Source: JACCTH01 sp963761985
GTDB lineage: Bacteria > Actinomycetota > Acidimicrobiia > Spongiisociales > ZC4RG35
Reading direction: 5' to 3'
Assembly (NCBI GenBank): GCA_963761985.1
Contig: CAVXIT010000013.1
Span: 62,001 to 126,000 of the forward strand
Length of the DNA: 64,000 bases
Below the pieces are notes generated by a model. It searched no databases, had not been told where the DNA came from, and saw nothing but the letters and a program-made list of their open reading frames with translations. Shown here one piece after another: positions 33,483-41,757 of the stretch. Within the stretch, counting starts at the first letter, position 1. The number at the start of each line of letters is the position of its first letter. Both the position numbers and the translations under genes were made by a program.

Positions 33483-34642
33483 GCAGTCAGCCAGAGAGCC
33501 GTCTCATGCACACTTATCACCGCTCGCCGATCACGTTCGTGCGGGGCGAAGGGAGCTGGCTCTACGACGCTCAGGGCAAGGGTTATCTCGATTTTCTGGG
33601 AGGCTTGGCCGTGGTCGCCATCGGGCACGCTCATCCCGCCGTCACGGCAGCGGTGCAAAAGCAGATGGACACTCTGGTCCATGTCTCCAACCTCTTCACG
33701 ACCGAGCCGATGGGCCTGCTGGCCGATCGGCTGACGAGCATCTCCGGCCTCGACCGGGTCTTCTTTTCCAACGATGGCGCCACCGCCAACGAGGCTGCGA
33801 TCAAGCTCGCCCGCCGACATGGCCAGAAACACTTCGGACCGGATCGCTACGAGATTGTCTCCCTCGCCGGCAGTTTTCACGGGCGGACCCTCGCCACACT
33901 CGCCGCCACCGGCCAACCCCAGAAGCAAGCGATGTTCCAACCCTTACCGCCGGGTTTCAAACAGGTCGAAGCCGGCAACATCGAAACGCTGCGCCGGACA
34001 GTTGACGAGCACACCGCCGCCGTCATGCTCGAAACCGTCCAGGCCGAGGGCGGAGTCCTGCCGCTCGCCGACGACTACCTCGCTGCCGTGCGCACCTTGT
34101 GCGACGAGACAGAAAGTCTGCTCATCATCGATGACGTCCAGGCCGGGATCGGCCGCACCGGTTACTGGTATTCATGGCAACCAACAGGGATCGTGCCTGA
34201 CATCGCGACCTCGGCGAAGGCACTCGCCAATGGTCTGCCGATCGGAGCGTGTCTCGCCACCGAGCGCGTCGCCAGCGCATTCTCTCCGGGCGACCACGGC
34301 ACCACCTTCGGTGGGGGACCGGTGGTTTGTGCCGCCGCGCTTGCCGTCCTCGACACCATCGAGAATGACCGGCTGCTGGAGAACTGCCGGGCCCGGTCCG
34401 ACCAGCTGCGTCATGAATTGGCGTTGCTTAAAGGGGTTAAGCAGGTGCGCGGGAAGGGCCTCCTGCTCGCCGCCCAGCTTGAGAGCGACCGGGCGAGCGA
34501 GGTCGCTAGCGCGGCCCTCGAGGAAGGGCTTGTGGTAAATGCCGTTCTTCCCGACTCGATCCGGCTGACGCCGCCTTTGTCGGTGACAACCGACGAGGTT
34601 GCTGCTGGCATCGACCGGTTGCAAAAAGCGCTTGGACGATGA
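33479..34642 (+). CDS. argD: Acetylornithine aminotransferase
   Basis: PLP enzyme of the fourth step, 387 aa. Motifs: FLGGLAVVAIGHAHPAV, NDGATANEAAIKLAR, SFHGRTLATLAATGQ, IDDVQAGIGRTG with the PLP-interacting Asp, and the Schiff-base Lys in SAKALANGLPIGA. ATG 33479 overlaps the argB stop. The following gene is argR; argF, which usually lies between them, is missing. Confidence 0.95.
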   Translation: MSSQPESRLMHTYHRSPITFVRGEGSWLYDAQGKGYLDFLGGLAVVAIGHAHPAVTAAVQKQMDTLVHVSNLFTTEPMGLLADRLTSISGLDRVFFSNDGATANEAAIKLARRHGQKHFGPDRYEIVSLAGSFHGRTLATLAATGQPQKQAMFQPLPPGFKQVEAGNIETLRRTVDEHTAAVMLETVQAEGGVLPLADDYLAAVRTLCDETESLLIIDDVQAGIGRTGYWYSWQPTGIVPDIATSAKALANGLPIGACLATERVASAFSPGDHGTTFGGGPVVCAAALAVLDTIENDRLLENCRARSDQLRHELALLKGVKQVRGKGLLLAAQLESDRASEVASAALEEGLVVNAVLPDSIRLTPPLSVTTDEVAAGIDRLQKALGR

Positions 34643-35079
34643 CCGACACCGCCACCCGCCGACGCGCCCTCAGGAGAATGATCGAGGAAGGCGCGATCTC
34701 GAACCAAGCCGAACTTGTCAGCGCGCTGCGTCAGCAAGGATTTGATGTGACCCAGGCGACCGTTTCCCGGGATCTTGGCGCACTGGGTGTGCTGAAGAAC
34801 GGAGGCCACTACAGGTTCCGCCGCGCGATCCACGCCGATAGCCATCTCACGCGAACCATCAGCGAGTACGTGCAAAGTTTCACCTCCTCGGGCAACCTGG
34901 TCGTCCTGCGGACTCCACCGGGGGCTGCGCAGGTCGTCGCCGCCGCCATCGACAGCGCCCAGATGGAGGGAGTTCTCGGGTCCGTCGCGGGCGACGACAC
35001 CGTGCTGCTGGTCACGGCCGACACCCAGGGAGGACAACAATTGAAGAGCCGGTTGGAAACGATTGGAGACCCGAGATGA
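34639..35079 (+). CDS. argR: Arginine repressor
   Basis: Hexameric arginine-responsive repressor of the arg operon. The 146-aa protein has an N-terminal winged helix (EEGAISNQAELVSALRQQGFDVTQATVSRDLGALGV) and the C-terminal oligomerisation and arginine-binding domain with the GDDTVLLV motif. It is embedded in the operon with 4-bp overlaps on both sides, so it is co-expressed with the genes it should control. Confidence 0.95.
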   Translation: MTDTATRRRALRRMIEEGAISNQAELVSALRQQGFDVTQATVSRDLGALGVLKNGGHYRFRRAIHADSHLTRTISEYVQSFTSSGNLVVLRTPPGAAQVVAAAIDSAQMEGVLGSVAGDDTVLLVTADTQGGQQLKSRLETIGDPR

Positions 35080-36278
35080 AAGTGGTGCTCGCCTACTCGG
35101 GCGGCCTCGACACGTCGGTGATCCTCGCCTGGCTGATCGAGGAACGGGGAGCCGAGGTCGTCGCCTACACGGCTGACGTCGGCCAAGGCCCTGAGGTCGA
35201 AGACGCCAGAGCCAAGGCGATCAACACCGGGGCGGCGGAGGCCATCGTCGAAGACCTGCGTGAGGAGTTTGTGGTCGATGCGGTGTTCCCAGCCTTGCGG
35301 GCGGGAGCCGTTTACGAGTGGTACTACCTCCTGGGAACGTCGCTTGCCCGCCCCATCATCACGCGAGGGATGATGCGAGTCGCCAAAGCTGTGGGTGCCG
35401 ACGCCATCGCTCATGGCGCCACCGGCAAGGGAAACGACCAGGTGCGGTTCGAACTCGCGGCCTATGCCATCGACCCCGCGATCAAAGTGATCGCCCCCTG
35501 GAGAGAGTGGAAACTGCGCGGCCGGGCCGACCTGGTTGATTACGCCTCGGCCAAGGGCATTCCGATTCCGGTGACGGCGGAAAAGCCCTACTCGGTCGAT
35601 GCCAATCTTCTCCATGTCTCCTACGAAGGAGGCGTCCTCGAGGATCCCTGGGTGAGACCCCCGCCTGGCATGTTCCGCATGACGGTCGATCTCGAGGATG
35701 CGCCTGATGAGTCGGAAATCGTCACAATCGTGTTCGAGGCGGGCAATCCAGTTGCGATCAACGGAACCGAACTTGGCGCCGTTGATCTGCTTACCGAAGC
35801 CAATCGACTCGGTGGCAAGCATGGCGTGGGAACCGTCGACATTGTCGAGAATCGTTTCGTCGGGATAAAGAGCCGCGGTGTCTACGAGACTCCGGGTGGA
35901 ACCCTGCTCCACCATGCGCGCCGCGCCGTCGAGTCGATCACACTCGATCGTGAAGTCGTCCATCTGCGCGACGAGTTGGCCCCACGCTACGCCGAGATGG
36001 TCTACAACGGTTTCTGGTTCTCCCCGGAACGACGAGCCTTGCAAGCGTTCATGGACGAGATTCAGAAACGAGTGAGTGGAGAGGCGCGGCTCCGTCTCTA
36101 CAAGGGAAATGTCGTTGTAGAGGGCCGGCGCTCTGAGAGCTACGACCTCTACGACCAGGCGACCGCCACCTTTGAGCAAGACGACGTCTACGACCCCGCA
36201 GATGCGACGGGTTTTATCCGTCTCAATGCCCTGCGTCTCCGCCGGCTGGCCGAGGAACGACTGGGCGAAGGAGAATGA
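35076..36278 (+). CDS. argG: Argininosuccinate synthase
   Basis: Joins citrulline and aspartate using ATP, 400 aa. The N-terminal PP-loop is LAYSGGLDTSVILAWL (about 5-20), followed by YTADVGQG and GATGKGNDQVRFE, which bind ATP and citrulline. Start and stop overlap argR and argH by ATGA. Confidence 0.97.
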   Translation: MKVVLAYSGGLDTSVILAWLIEERGAEVVAYTADVGQGPEVEDARAKAINTGAAEAIVEDLREEFVVDAVFPALRAGAVYEWYYLLGTSLARPIITRGMMRVAKAVGADAIAHGATGKGNDQVRFELAAYAIDPAIKVIAPWREWKLRGRADLVDYASAKGIPIPVTAEKPYSVDANLLHVSYEGGVLEDPWVRPPPGMFRMTVDLEDAPDESEIVTIVFEAGNPVAINGTELGAVDLLTEANRLGGKHGVGTVDIVENRFVGIKSRGVYETPGGTLLHHARRAVESITLDREVVHLRDELAPRYAEMVYNGFWFSPERRALQAFMDEIQKRVSGEARLRLYKGNVVVEGRRSESYDLYDQATATFEQDDVYDPADATGFIRLNALRLRRLAEERLGEGE

Positions 36279-37576
36279 CTCTCTGGGGAGGCCGCTTCGA
36301 CGAGCGCCCGGCGGAGCTTGCCTGGAACTACACCGTCGACCATTCCGATCGACGGTTGCTCCCATACGACCTCGCCGGTTCGATTGCCCATGCCGGGATG
36401 CTGGGGGCCACCGGCATCATCGAACCGAACGAGGCGGCGACGATTCAGGGGGGACTGCGGCGTATTGCCGAGGAAGAATTCGAGTTCCGTCCTGAGGATG
36501 AGGACGTGCATTCGGCGGTCGAACGCCGATTGATCGAGCTAGTCGGCGCGGTGGGGGAGAAGCTTCACACCGGTCGCAGCCGCAATGATCAGGTTGCTCT
36601 CGATCTTCGGCTTTACCTCCGTGGTGCGGTTGCAGGAAGAGGGCACGATCTCGCCACGATGATCGGCGCACTCCTTGACCAGGCGGAGGCTCACGCGCAA
36701 ACGCCGATCCCGACTTACACCCATCTACAGCAAGCCCAGGCGACGACTCTTGGCAACCACCTGCTTGCCCATGGCTGGGCCCTCAGTCGTGATCGCGACC
36801 GGCTGGCCGACCTCGATCGACGCCTGGCGGTCTCCCCTCTAGGTGCAGGAGCGTCGGCCGGGTCCAGCCTTCCTTTGGATGCGGATGCCACAGCGACGGC
36901 CCTGGGCTTCGAGAGCAGTTTCAGCAATTCCCTCGACGCCGTTGGCAGCCGGGACCTGGCGGCCGAGTTCGGGTTTGTGCTGGCTCAGGCAATGGTCAAC
37001 TTGTCGCGGCTCGCCGAGGAGCTCGTGCTTTGGGCAACGAGCGAGTTCGGGTGGCTGTCGCTCGCGGACTCCTATGCGACCGGCTCTTCGGCGCTGCCGC
37101 AGAAGAAGAACCCCGACGTGGCTGAGCTCGCCCGGGGCAGAGCCGCAACTGCGATCGGCCACCTGAATGCCTTGCTGATCCTGCAGAAAGGACTCCCGCT
37201 GACTTACAACCGTGACCTGCAGGAGGACAAAGCCGCACTCTTCGCGCTCGACGACACTCTCTCCTCCACTTGCATTGCCCTGGCTGGCATGATCGCCGCG
37301 ACGACGTTTCACCCGCCGGCGCCTTCATCGGGTACGGAAGCACTCGGGATTGCCGAGAATCTGGTCAGGAAGGGGGTTCCGTTCCGGACCGCGCACGAGC
37401 TAGTGGGAAAGCTCGTCTCTCGACTGGATGGCCGCCCCTGGGCAGAAGCCGGCGACGAAGACCTCGAGAAGTTTGGCCTCGAGCGTGGGGATCTAGCCCC
37501 TCAACCGAACCGGGCTGGCTGGCCCATCGATGGACAGATCGCCGCGCTGCGCGCCTCAATCAGCCGAATGATTTAA
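36275..37576 (+). CDS. argH: Argininosuccinate lyase
   Basis: Final arginine step, releasing fumarate, 433 aa. It shows LWGGRFDERP at the start, GRSRNDQVALDLRLYLR, TYTHLQQAQATTLGNH with the catalytic His region, and the superfamily signature GSSALPQKKNPDVAE. It ends the operon; its TAA shares TTAA with the stop of the convergent CGNR gene. Confidence 0.97.
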   Translation: MTLWGGRFDERPAELAWNYTVDHSDRRLLPYDLAGSIAHAGMLGATGIIEPNEAATIQGGLRRIAEEEFEFRPEDEDVHSAVERRLIELVGAVGEKLHTGRSRNDQVALDLRLYLRGAVAGRGHDLATMIGALLDQAEAHAQTPIPTYTHLQQAQATTLGNHLLAHGWALSRDRDRLADLDRRLAVSPLGAGASAGSSLPLDADATATALGFESSFSNSLDAVGSRDLAAEFGFVLAQAMVNLSRLAEELVLWATSEFGWLSLADSYATGSSALPQKKNPDVAELARGRAATAIGHLNALLILQKGLPLTYNRDLQEDKAALFALDDTLSSTCIALAGMIAATTFHPPAPSSGTEALGIAENLVRKGVPFRTAHELVGKLVSRLDGRPWAEAGDEDLEKFGLERGDLAPQPNRAGWPIDGQIAALRASISRMI

Positions 37577-38115
37577 TGAGCTTGTTGGCGGCGACGAAAA
37601 GACCTAACCCCTTCGCGGTTCGTACAGCGCGCCGAACAGTGCTTGCGCGAGTGGTTCCGGCTGACGTCGATGAAAACGTCCCGGCAATCATCGGCCGAAC
37701 AGACTCCGAATCTTTCGGTGCCGTAGTTCACTACTAGTTCCGCCAGACCCATGCCGATGGTGGCCCCCAGCCAGCCGTCCGGCGTTCGCTCCTCAGGAGC
37801 CACGTGCATGTGCGGCCCACCGCCATGAATGCCAACAAAGGGCGTGGCGCCAGCCGCGCGCAGGATCGAGTTGACCACGGTGGCCGCCTGGTCGACCGAG
37901 CCTGCCTCGAAGACGGCTCGCACCTGGGTCCGCAGCCGGCGCACGGCTGCAACATGACTCTTTTGGACCCGGGGAGCACGCTCGAGGTCGGAGCGGTCGA
38001 GCAAATCCTGGACCAGGGCGACATCGAGGTTTTCGGTCCCGTCGACGACATCCTCGCTGTTCACGAGTGCGACGGCGAGCTTCAGGGGAAGATCTTTGTA
38101 ATGAGAGAATTGCAC
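37573..38115 (-). CDS. CGNR zinc-finger / ABATE-domain putative transcriptional regulator
   Basis: A 180-aa protein with an N-terminal ABATE (DUF1470) domain starting LPLKLAVALVNSEDVVDG and a C-terminal CGNR-type zinc finger FGVCSADDCRDVFIDVSRNHSRKHCSARCTNR, with four Cys. Such proteins are presumed DNA-binding stress regulators. The GTG at 38115 is the likely start: a TAATAC -10 box ends only 5 nt upstream, fitting a leaderless mRNA. The longer upstream frame is not conserved. It is divergent from azlCD, which it may regulate. Confidence 0.82.
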   Translation of the reverse strand: MQFSHYKDLPLKLAVALVNSEDVVDGTENLDVALVQDLLDRSDLERAPRVQKSHVAAVRRLRTQVRAVFEAGSVDQAATVVNSILRAAGATPFVGIHGGGPHMHVAPEERTPDGWLGATIGMGLAELVVNYGTERFGVCSADDCRDVFIDVSRNHSRKHCSARCTNREGVRSFRRRQQAH

Positions 38116-38143
38116 TTGACGTATTACCTGATCGTAGTCTAAT
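38116..38143 (+). promoter_or_regulatory. Predicted promoter of the sORF-azlCD transcript
   Basis: TTGACG (38116-38121) and TCTAAT (38138-38143) are separated by 16 bp in an unusually AT-rich stretch. The predicted transcript has a leader of about 80 nt before the sORF at 38230. The opposite strand carries the CGNR promoter, so the two divergent promoters overlap. Confidence 0.4.
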
Positions 38144-38229
38144 CTGTAACTAGTAAAAGAGCTATTGATTCTTACTAAGCCAAAGTTTGCCGAGATGAGA
38201 AAGCCAAGTTTCGAAAGGAGGGTGACGTC

Positions 38230-38301
38230 ATGAGATTTCTTTTCTGGTACGCCGTCGCCGCCGATGCAGCGTCCGCGGCTGACGAGCGCGATCGCCACTG
38301 A
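38230..38301 (+). CDS. Small ORF (23 aa), possible leader peptide before azlC
   Basis: A very strong Shine-Dalgarno (AAGGAGG at 38215-38221, 8 nt spacing) precedes ATG 38230. The peptide is MRFLFWYAVAADAASAADERDRH, stop at 38301, 8 nt before the azlC ATG at 38310. Four of residues 3-7 are aromatic (F, F, W, Y), which could make translation sensitive to charged aromatic tRNAs. It may be an attenuation leader, a coupling ORF for azlC, or a real microprotein. No terminator hairpin is obvious. Confidence 0.4.
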   Translation: MRFLFWYAVAADAASAADERDRH

Positions 38302-38309
38302 CGATAGCG

Positions 38310-39012
38310 ATGAAGAACGAAAAACATCCGAAGAGTCGGGCTTCGTTCCGGAGAGGGTTCCGTGACACCCTGGTCCTGATTCCACCTTTGGTGGTCTTCG
38401 GGCTGGTGTACGGGGCCCTTGCCGCGCAGGTCGGCTTTAGCCCCTGGCTGACCCTCCTCTCGTCGCTGTTGATCGTGTCCGGTTCCGGTCAGCTGGCGAT
38501 GGTTGGCCTGGTGCCGTTTGGCGCAGGGCCGGTTCTCGCCGCGACCAGCTGGCCTCGCTCTGCGCCACATCCCGATGTCGATGAACCTGGCGGCGCTGAT
38601 CGGAGCGCAGCCATGGTGGCGCCGGCTCCATCTGGCTTGGATCCTGGTCGACGAAAGCTACGGACTCACGATCGCAGCGGCCGAAAAGGGTGTTCCCGAC
38701 CTCGCCGCTTACAAGACCGCCGCGGATATAACTCTCTATAGCAACTGGCTGATCAGTTCCTTCTTGGGCGCCTTGCTAGGAGCGTCGCTCGATCCGGGTC
38801 GCTTCGGTCTGGACGCAGTGGTGCCGCTGGTATACGTTGGATTAGCCGCTGCCCTGATCAAAGGCCGGCGACGCTGGGCCGCCGCCGGGCTCGCCGTCCT
38901 CACGACCATCGGAGCGGTGTTCTGGCTGCCGGCGGCATGGCAGGTGACGACTGCGGCGCTAGTGGCGGCTGTAATCGCCAGCGCCCTTCCCTCGAAGCTG
39001 GATGAACGATGA
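38310..39012 (+). pseudogene. azlC: AzlC family branched-chain amino acid exporter, frameshifted
   Basis: AzlC with AzlD exports branched-chain amino acids or their analogues. The first frame (from ATG 38310) gives FRRGFRDTLVLIPPLVVFGLVYG and SGSGQLAMVGLVPFGAGPVLAATS, then fails. Another frame carries LALRHIPMSMNLAALIGAQPWWRR..DESYGL and the last helices to the stop at 39012. One surplus base in AGCTGGCCTCG (38548-38558) accounts for it. The start of azlD overlaps the stop. Joined length would be about 234 aa, normal for AzlC. Confidence 0.8.
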
Positions 39013-39318
39013 GCAACCTTTGGCTCGTCCTCGCGGTAGCGGCGATTACCTTCGTCAGTCGTATCTCGTTTCTGGCGAGGCCCTTGTCCAGAGCCACCAA
39101 TAACCGATTTCCTCGAGGTCTTTCCGGTCGCGTTGTTCGTGTCACTGGCCGGAAGGGATCTGTTGGCTCCCGAGGGCACTCTGATTACCAGCCCTTTCCT
39201 CGCCGCGGCGCTAGGAGCCATCGTCGGTGTTTTCGTGTTCCGCCGCTCGATGCTCGGTGTGGTTGGGGTCGGCCTCGCGTTCTATTGGATCGGCGCGCCT
39301 GCTTTTCTAGATAGCCAA
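39009..39318 (+). pseudogene. azlD: AzlD family small subunit of branched-chain amino acid exporter, frameshifted
   Basis: AzlD is the about 100-aa membrane partner of AzlC. The first frame gives MSNLWLVLAVAAITFVSRISFLARPL, then loses coding sense. The continuation DFLEVFPVALFVSLAGRDLLAP..LGVVGVGLAFYWI is in another frame, which can be joined by removing one base near CTTGTCCAGAG (39084-39094). After the last helix that frame runs without a stop into the next gene, so the exact 3' end is unclear; I end it before ATG 39319. Confidence 0.7.
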
Positions 39319-40224
39319 ATGCCTCTCATTGCGGCGCTGGCCGTCGTTCTCGCTGTTGCTTGCCTGGCCGCGTTCCTGGGTGGTTTCTACTGGGCCTTCG
39401 ATCTGATTGCCGCCTTTCGGCCACAGCTGAGCCTGGTGCTACTACTTCTGGTTGTAGTGCTCGGGCTGAGAAAATGGCGCCGCACCGCGCTCACCACGGG
39501 TGCGGTGGCTCTGCTCAACCTGGTTGTCCTCGCTCCGTTCTATCTGCCCTCGGGCACAGCCACCGCCTCGGAATTGCGAATCCTTTCGTTCAACGTGCTG
39601 GCGAGTAACGAGAACTTCGCCGAAGTTGTCGAGTTCATTCGCCAATCGGACGCGGATCTCGTTGTGCTGCACGAGGCAAGCCGTCCATGGGAGGAGGCCC
39701 TCGCTGCGGCTGATCTGGGCTACACGATGTCGGTGAACCGCCATCCCGACGACATCTTCAGTTCGCTGGTGCTTGCACCATCCGCAGCAACCGTTGAATC
39801 CTTCGGTTTTCGGAGCAACGACCCGCGGGCGGTTGCAATCGAGCTGGCCGACGGAATCTCGGTGCTGGCGGTCCATCCGCTTTCGCCGTACAACTCGGAG
39901 CGGGCGGACCTGCGAGACCGCCAACTTGCATGGGCCCGCGACTGGGTGCTGGAGCAAGACGGTCCGGTCATTGTGACCGGTGACTTCAATGCCACTCCGT
40001 TCTCCTATTCCTACCGGGACTTGCGCGCCGCGACCGGCTTGAACGACTCGACTCGGGGGTTCGGGCTCGAACTGAGCTATCCCGCCGAAGCCTCTCCGTT
40101 CTTCCAGGTAGCGATCGATCACCTGCTCTACTCAGAAGGCCTCGTAGTCGTCGGCCGCGACCTCGGGCCGGCCCTGGGATCGGACCATCTTCCGCTCACC
40201 GTCGACCTAGCCCTCGCGTCGTAG
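39319..40224 (+). CDS. Endonuclease/exonuclease/phosphatase (EEP) family membrane protein
   Basis: 301 aa from ATG 39319: three N-terminal membrane helices (about 1-30, 33-55, 60-80), then an extracytoplasmic EEP domain with LRILSFNVLASNENF, VVLHEASRPWEE, VTGDFNATPFSYSYRDL and GSDHLPLTVDL supplying the metal and catalytic residues. The layout resembles YafD-type proteins. The frame is open upstream into azlD, so an AzlD-EEP fusion is formally possible but is more simply explained by a missing azlD stop. Substrate unknown. Confidence 0.8.
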   Translation: MPLIAALAVVLAVACLAAFLGGFYWAFDLIAAFRPQLSLVLLLLVVVLGLRKWRRTALTTGAVALLNLVVLAPFYLPSGTATASELRILSFNVLASNENFAEVVEFIRQSDADLVVLHEASRPWEEALAAADLGYTMSVNRHPDDIFSSLVLAPSAATVESFGFRSNDPRAVAIELADGISVLAVHPLSPYNSERADLRDRQLAWARDWVLEQDGPVIVTGDFNATPFSYSYRDLRAATGLNDSTRGFGLELSYPAEASPFFQVAIDHLLYSEGLVVVGRDLGPALGSDHLPLTVDLALAS

Positions 40225-40243
40225 CCGCACTAGCGTCGGGACC

Positions 40244-41686
40244 ATGCCCGATCGATTTCGAGATCATCGCTCGGTGCTTGGGTCCCGCATTGGGAACAGC
40301 GCCGCTGCCCTGATCCCCGCCAACGACGAGACGATTCGCAACGACGATGTCACCCACGAGTTCCGTCAGAACTCGGAGTTCTTTTATCTAACGGGTTTCC
40401 ACGAACCGGACGCCGTGGCACTGCTCGTGCCCGGCCATCCCGAGGGCGACTATCACCTGTTCGTCCGGCCTCGCGACCGCGACCTGGAGATCTGGAACGG
40501 GTACCGGGCCGGCACGGAAGGCGCTCGAGAGCGCTTTCAGGCGGATCAGGCCTACGAACTCGCCGAGCTGGATTCGATGTTGCCTCGCTTGCTGGTGGGG
40601 AGAGAGCGGCTCTATTACCGCTCGGGCAACGGGCACGATGACCGCGTCCAAACCCTTGTTCACAAAGCCCGCAACTATCACAATCGCACCGGAAAGGTGT
40701 TGCCGACGGCGGTGGTCGATGTGGCACCACTGCTCGGCGAAATGCGCTTGCGCAAATCACCCGCCGAGATCGAAAGCCTGCGCGCCGCCTGTTCCCTCTC
40801 AGCCGAAGGACACCGGGAAGCGATGCGTTTTGCCCATCCCGACCTGGCCGAGTATCAGGTGCAAGCGGCAATGGAATATGTCTGGCGGGAAGGTGGGTCG
40901 CCGCGAAATGGCTACCCGTCGATCGTTGCCTCCGGTCCAAACGCCTGCATCCTTCATTACGTCGAGAACGACCGCATGATCGAAGACGGAGATCTGATCC
41001 TGATCGATGCCGCCTGCGAGGTCGACTACTTCTCCTCCGATATCACGCGCACCTTTCCGGCCAACGGCGGTTTCTCAGGACCTCAAGCCGCGATCTATGA
41101 AGTGGTGCTCGCGGCGCAGAAGGCAGCCATCGCTGTTACCCGGCCGGGAGCAACGATCCGCATGACCCACGAGATTTCGATGGAGATCCTCACCGAAGGT
41201 CTGGTTGACCTCGGTCTCTTGCCGCGCAACGTCGAGGATTCTCTGGCGATGCACCATTACCGCGAATTCTTCATGCATGGCACCAGTCATTGGCTGGGGC
41301 TCGACGTGCACGATGCCGGCAGTTACCGCGTCGAAGGGAAGCCGCGGGTGCTGGAGCCGGGAATGGCATTCACCGTCGAACCGGGCCTCTACGTCGATAG
41401 CCGCGAAGAGATCGAGTTTTCGCTTTATGCCTACAACCACGATGAGCATTACGAAGACTCGCTGCTCGATCCTGTGGGGGCGAACCGTCAGCTCAAAGAG
41501 GCGAAGGAGAACGCCCCCAAGATCAAACACAAAGTGCCGGCCGAGTTCCGTGGAATCGGCGTGCGCATCGAAGACGACATCCTCATCACCGAGAGCGGGC
41601 ACGACAATTTGACATCGTTTGTGCCTCGCGAGATCGATGAGGTTGAAGCGCTCTGCGCGCAACAGTCCTGGCTCAGCCGGGTTTGA
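40244..41686 (+). CDS. pepP: Xaa-Pro aminopeptidase (M24B)
   Basis: Removes N-terminal residues preceding proline. The 480-aa protein has the AMP_N domain (EFFYLTGFHEPDAVALL) and the pita-bread catalytic domain with the dinuclear metal ligands: LIDAACEVDYFSSDITRTFP (two Asp), HGTSHWLGLDVHD (His), FTVEPGLYV (Glu) and VRIEDDILIT (Glu). The ATG at 40244 gives a standard start. Its 3' end overlaps by 14 bp the restored 3' end of the convergent MFS gene. Confidence 0.93.
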   Translation: MPDRFRDHRSVLGSRIGNSAAALIPANDETIRNDDVTHEFRQNSEFFYLTGFHEPDAVALLVPGHPEGDYHLFVRPRDRDLEIWNGYRAGTEGARERFQADQAYELAELDSMLPRLLVGRERLYYRSGNGHDDRVQTLVHKARNYHNRTGKVLPTAVVDVAPLLGEMRLRKSPAEIESLRAACSLSAEGHREAMRFAHPDLAEYQVQAAMEYVWREGGSPRNGYPSIVASGPNACILHYVENDRMIEDGDLILIDAACEVDYFSSDITRTFPANGGFSGPQAAIYEVVLAAQKAAIAVTRPGATIRMTHEISMEILTEGLVDLGLLPRNVEDSLAMHHYREFFMHGTSHWLGLDVHDAGSYRVEGKPRVLEPGMAFTVEPGLYVDSREEIEFSLYAYNHDEHYEDSLLDPVGANRQLKEAKENAPKIKHKVPAEFRGIGVRIEDDILITESGHDNLTSFVPREIDEVEALCAQQSWLSRV

Positions 41687-41757
41687 GCTGGTCGAAGGTT
41701 TCTTGGTCGGCGGGTTCGGTCACGTCCTTCTTCTCGGCATAGCGCCGGGAGAGGTTC

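Noticed and set aside
34809..36365. 518-aa minus-strand frame opposite argR and argG
   Set aside because: A shadow of ArgG with no conserved motif; the plus-strand protein is unambiguous.
39133..40224. Apparent AzlD-EEP fusion protein in one frame
   Set aside because: The azlD part is already disrupted by a frameshift, and the EEP part has its own ATG and complete N-terminal helices, so a lost stop is simpler than a new fusion.
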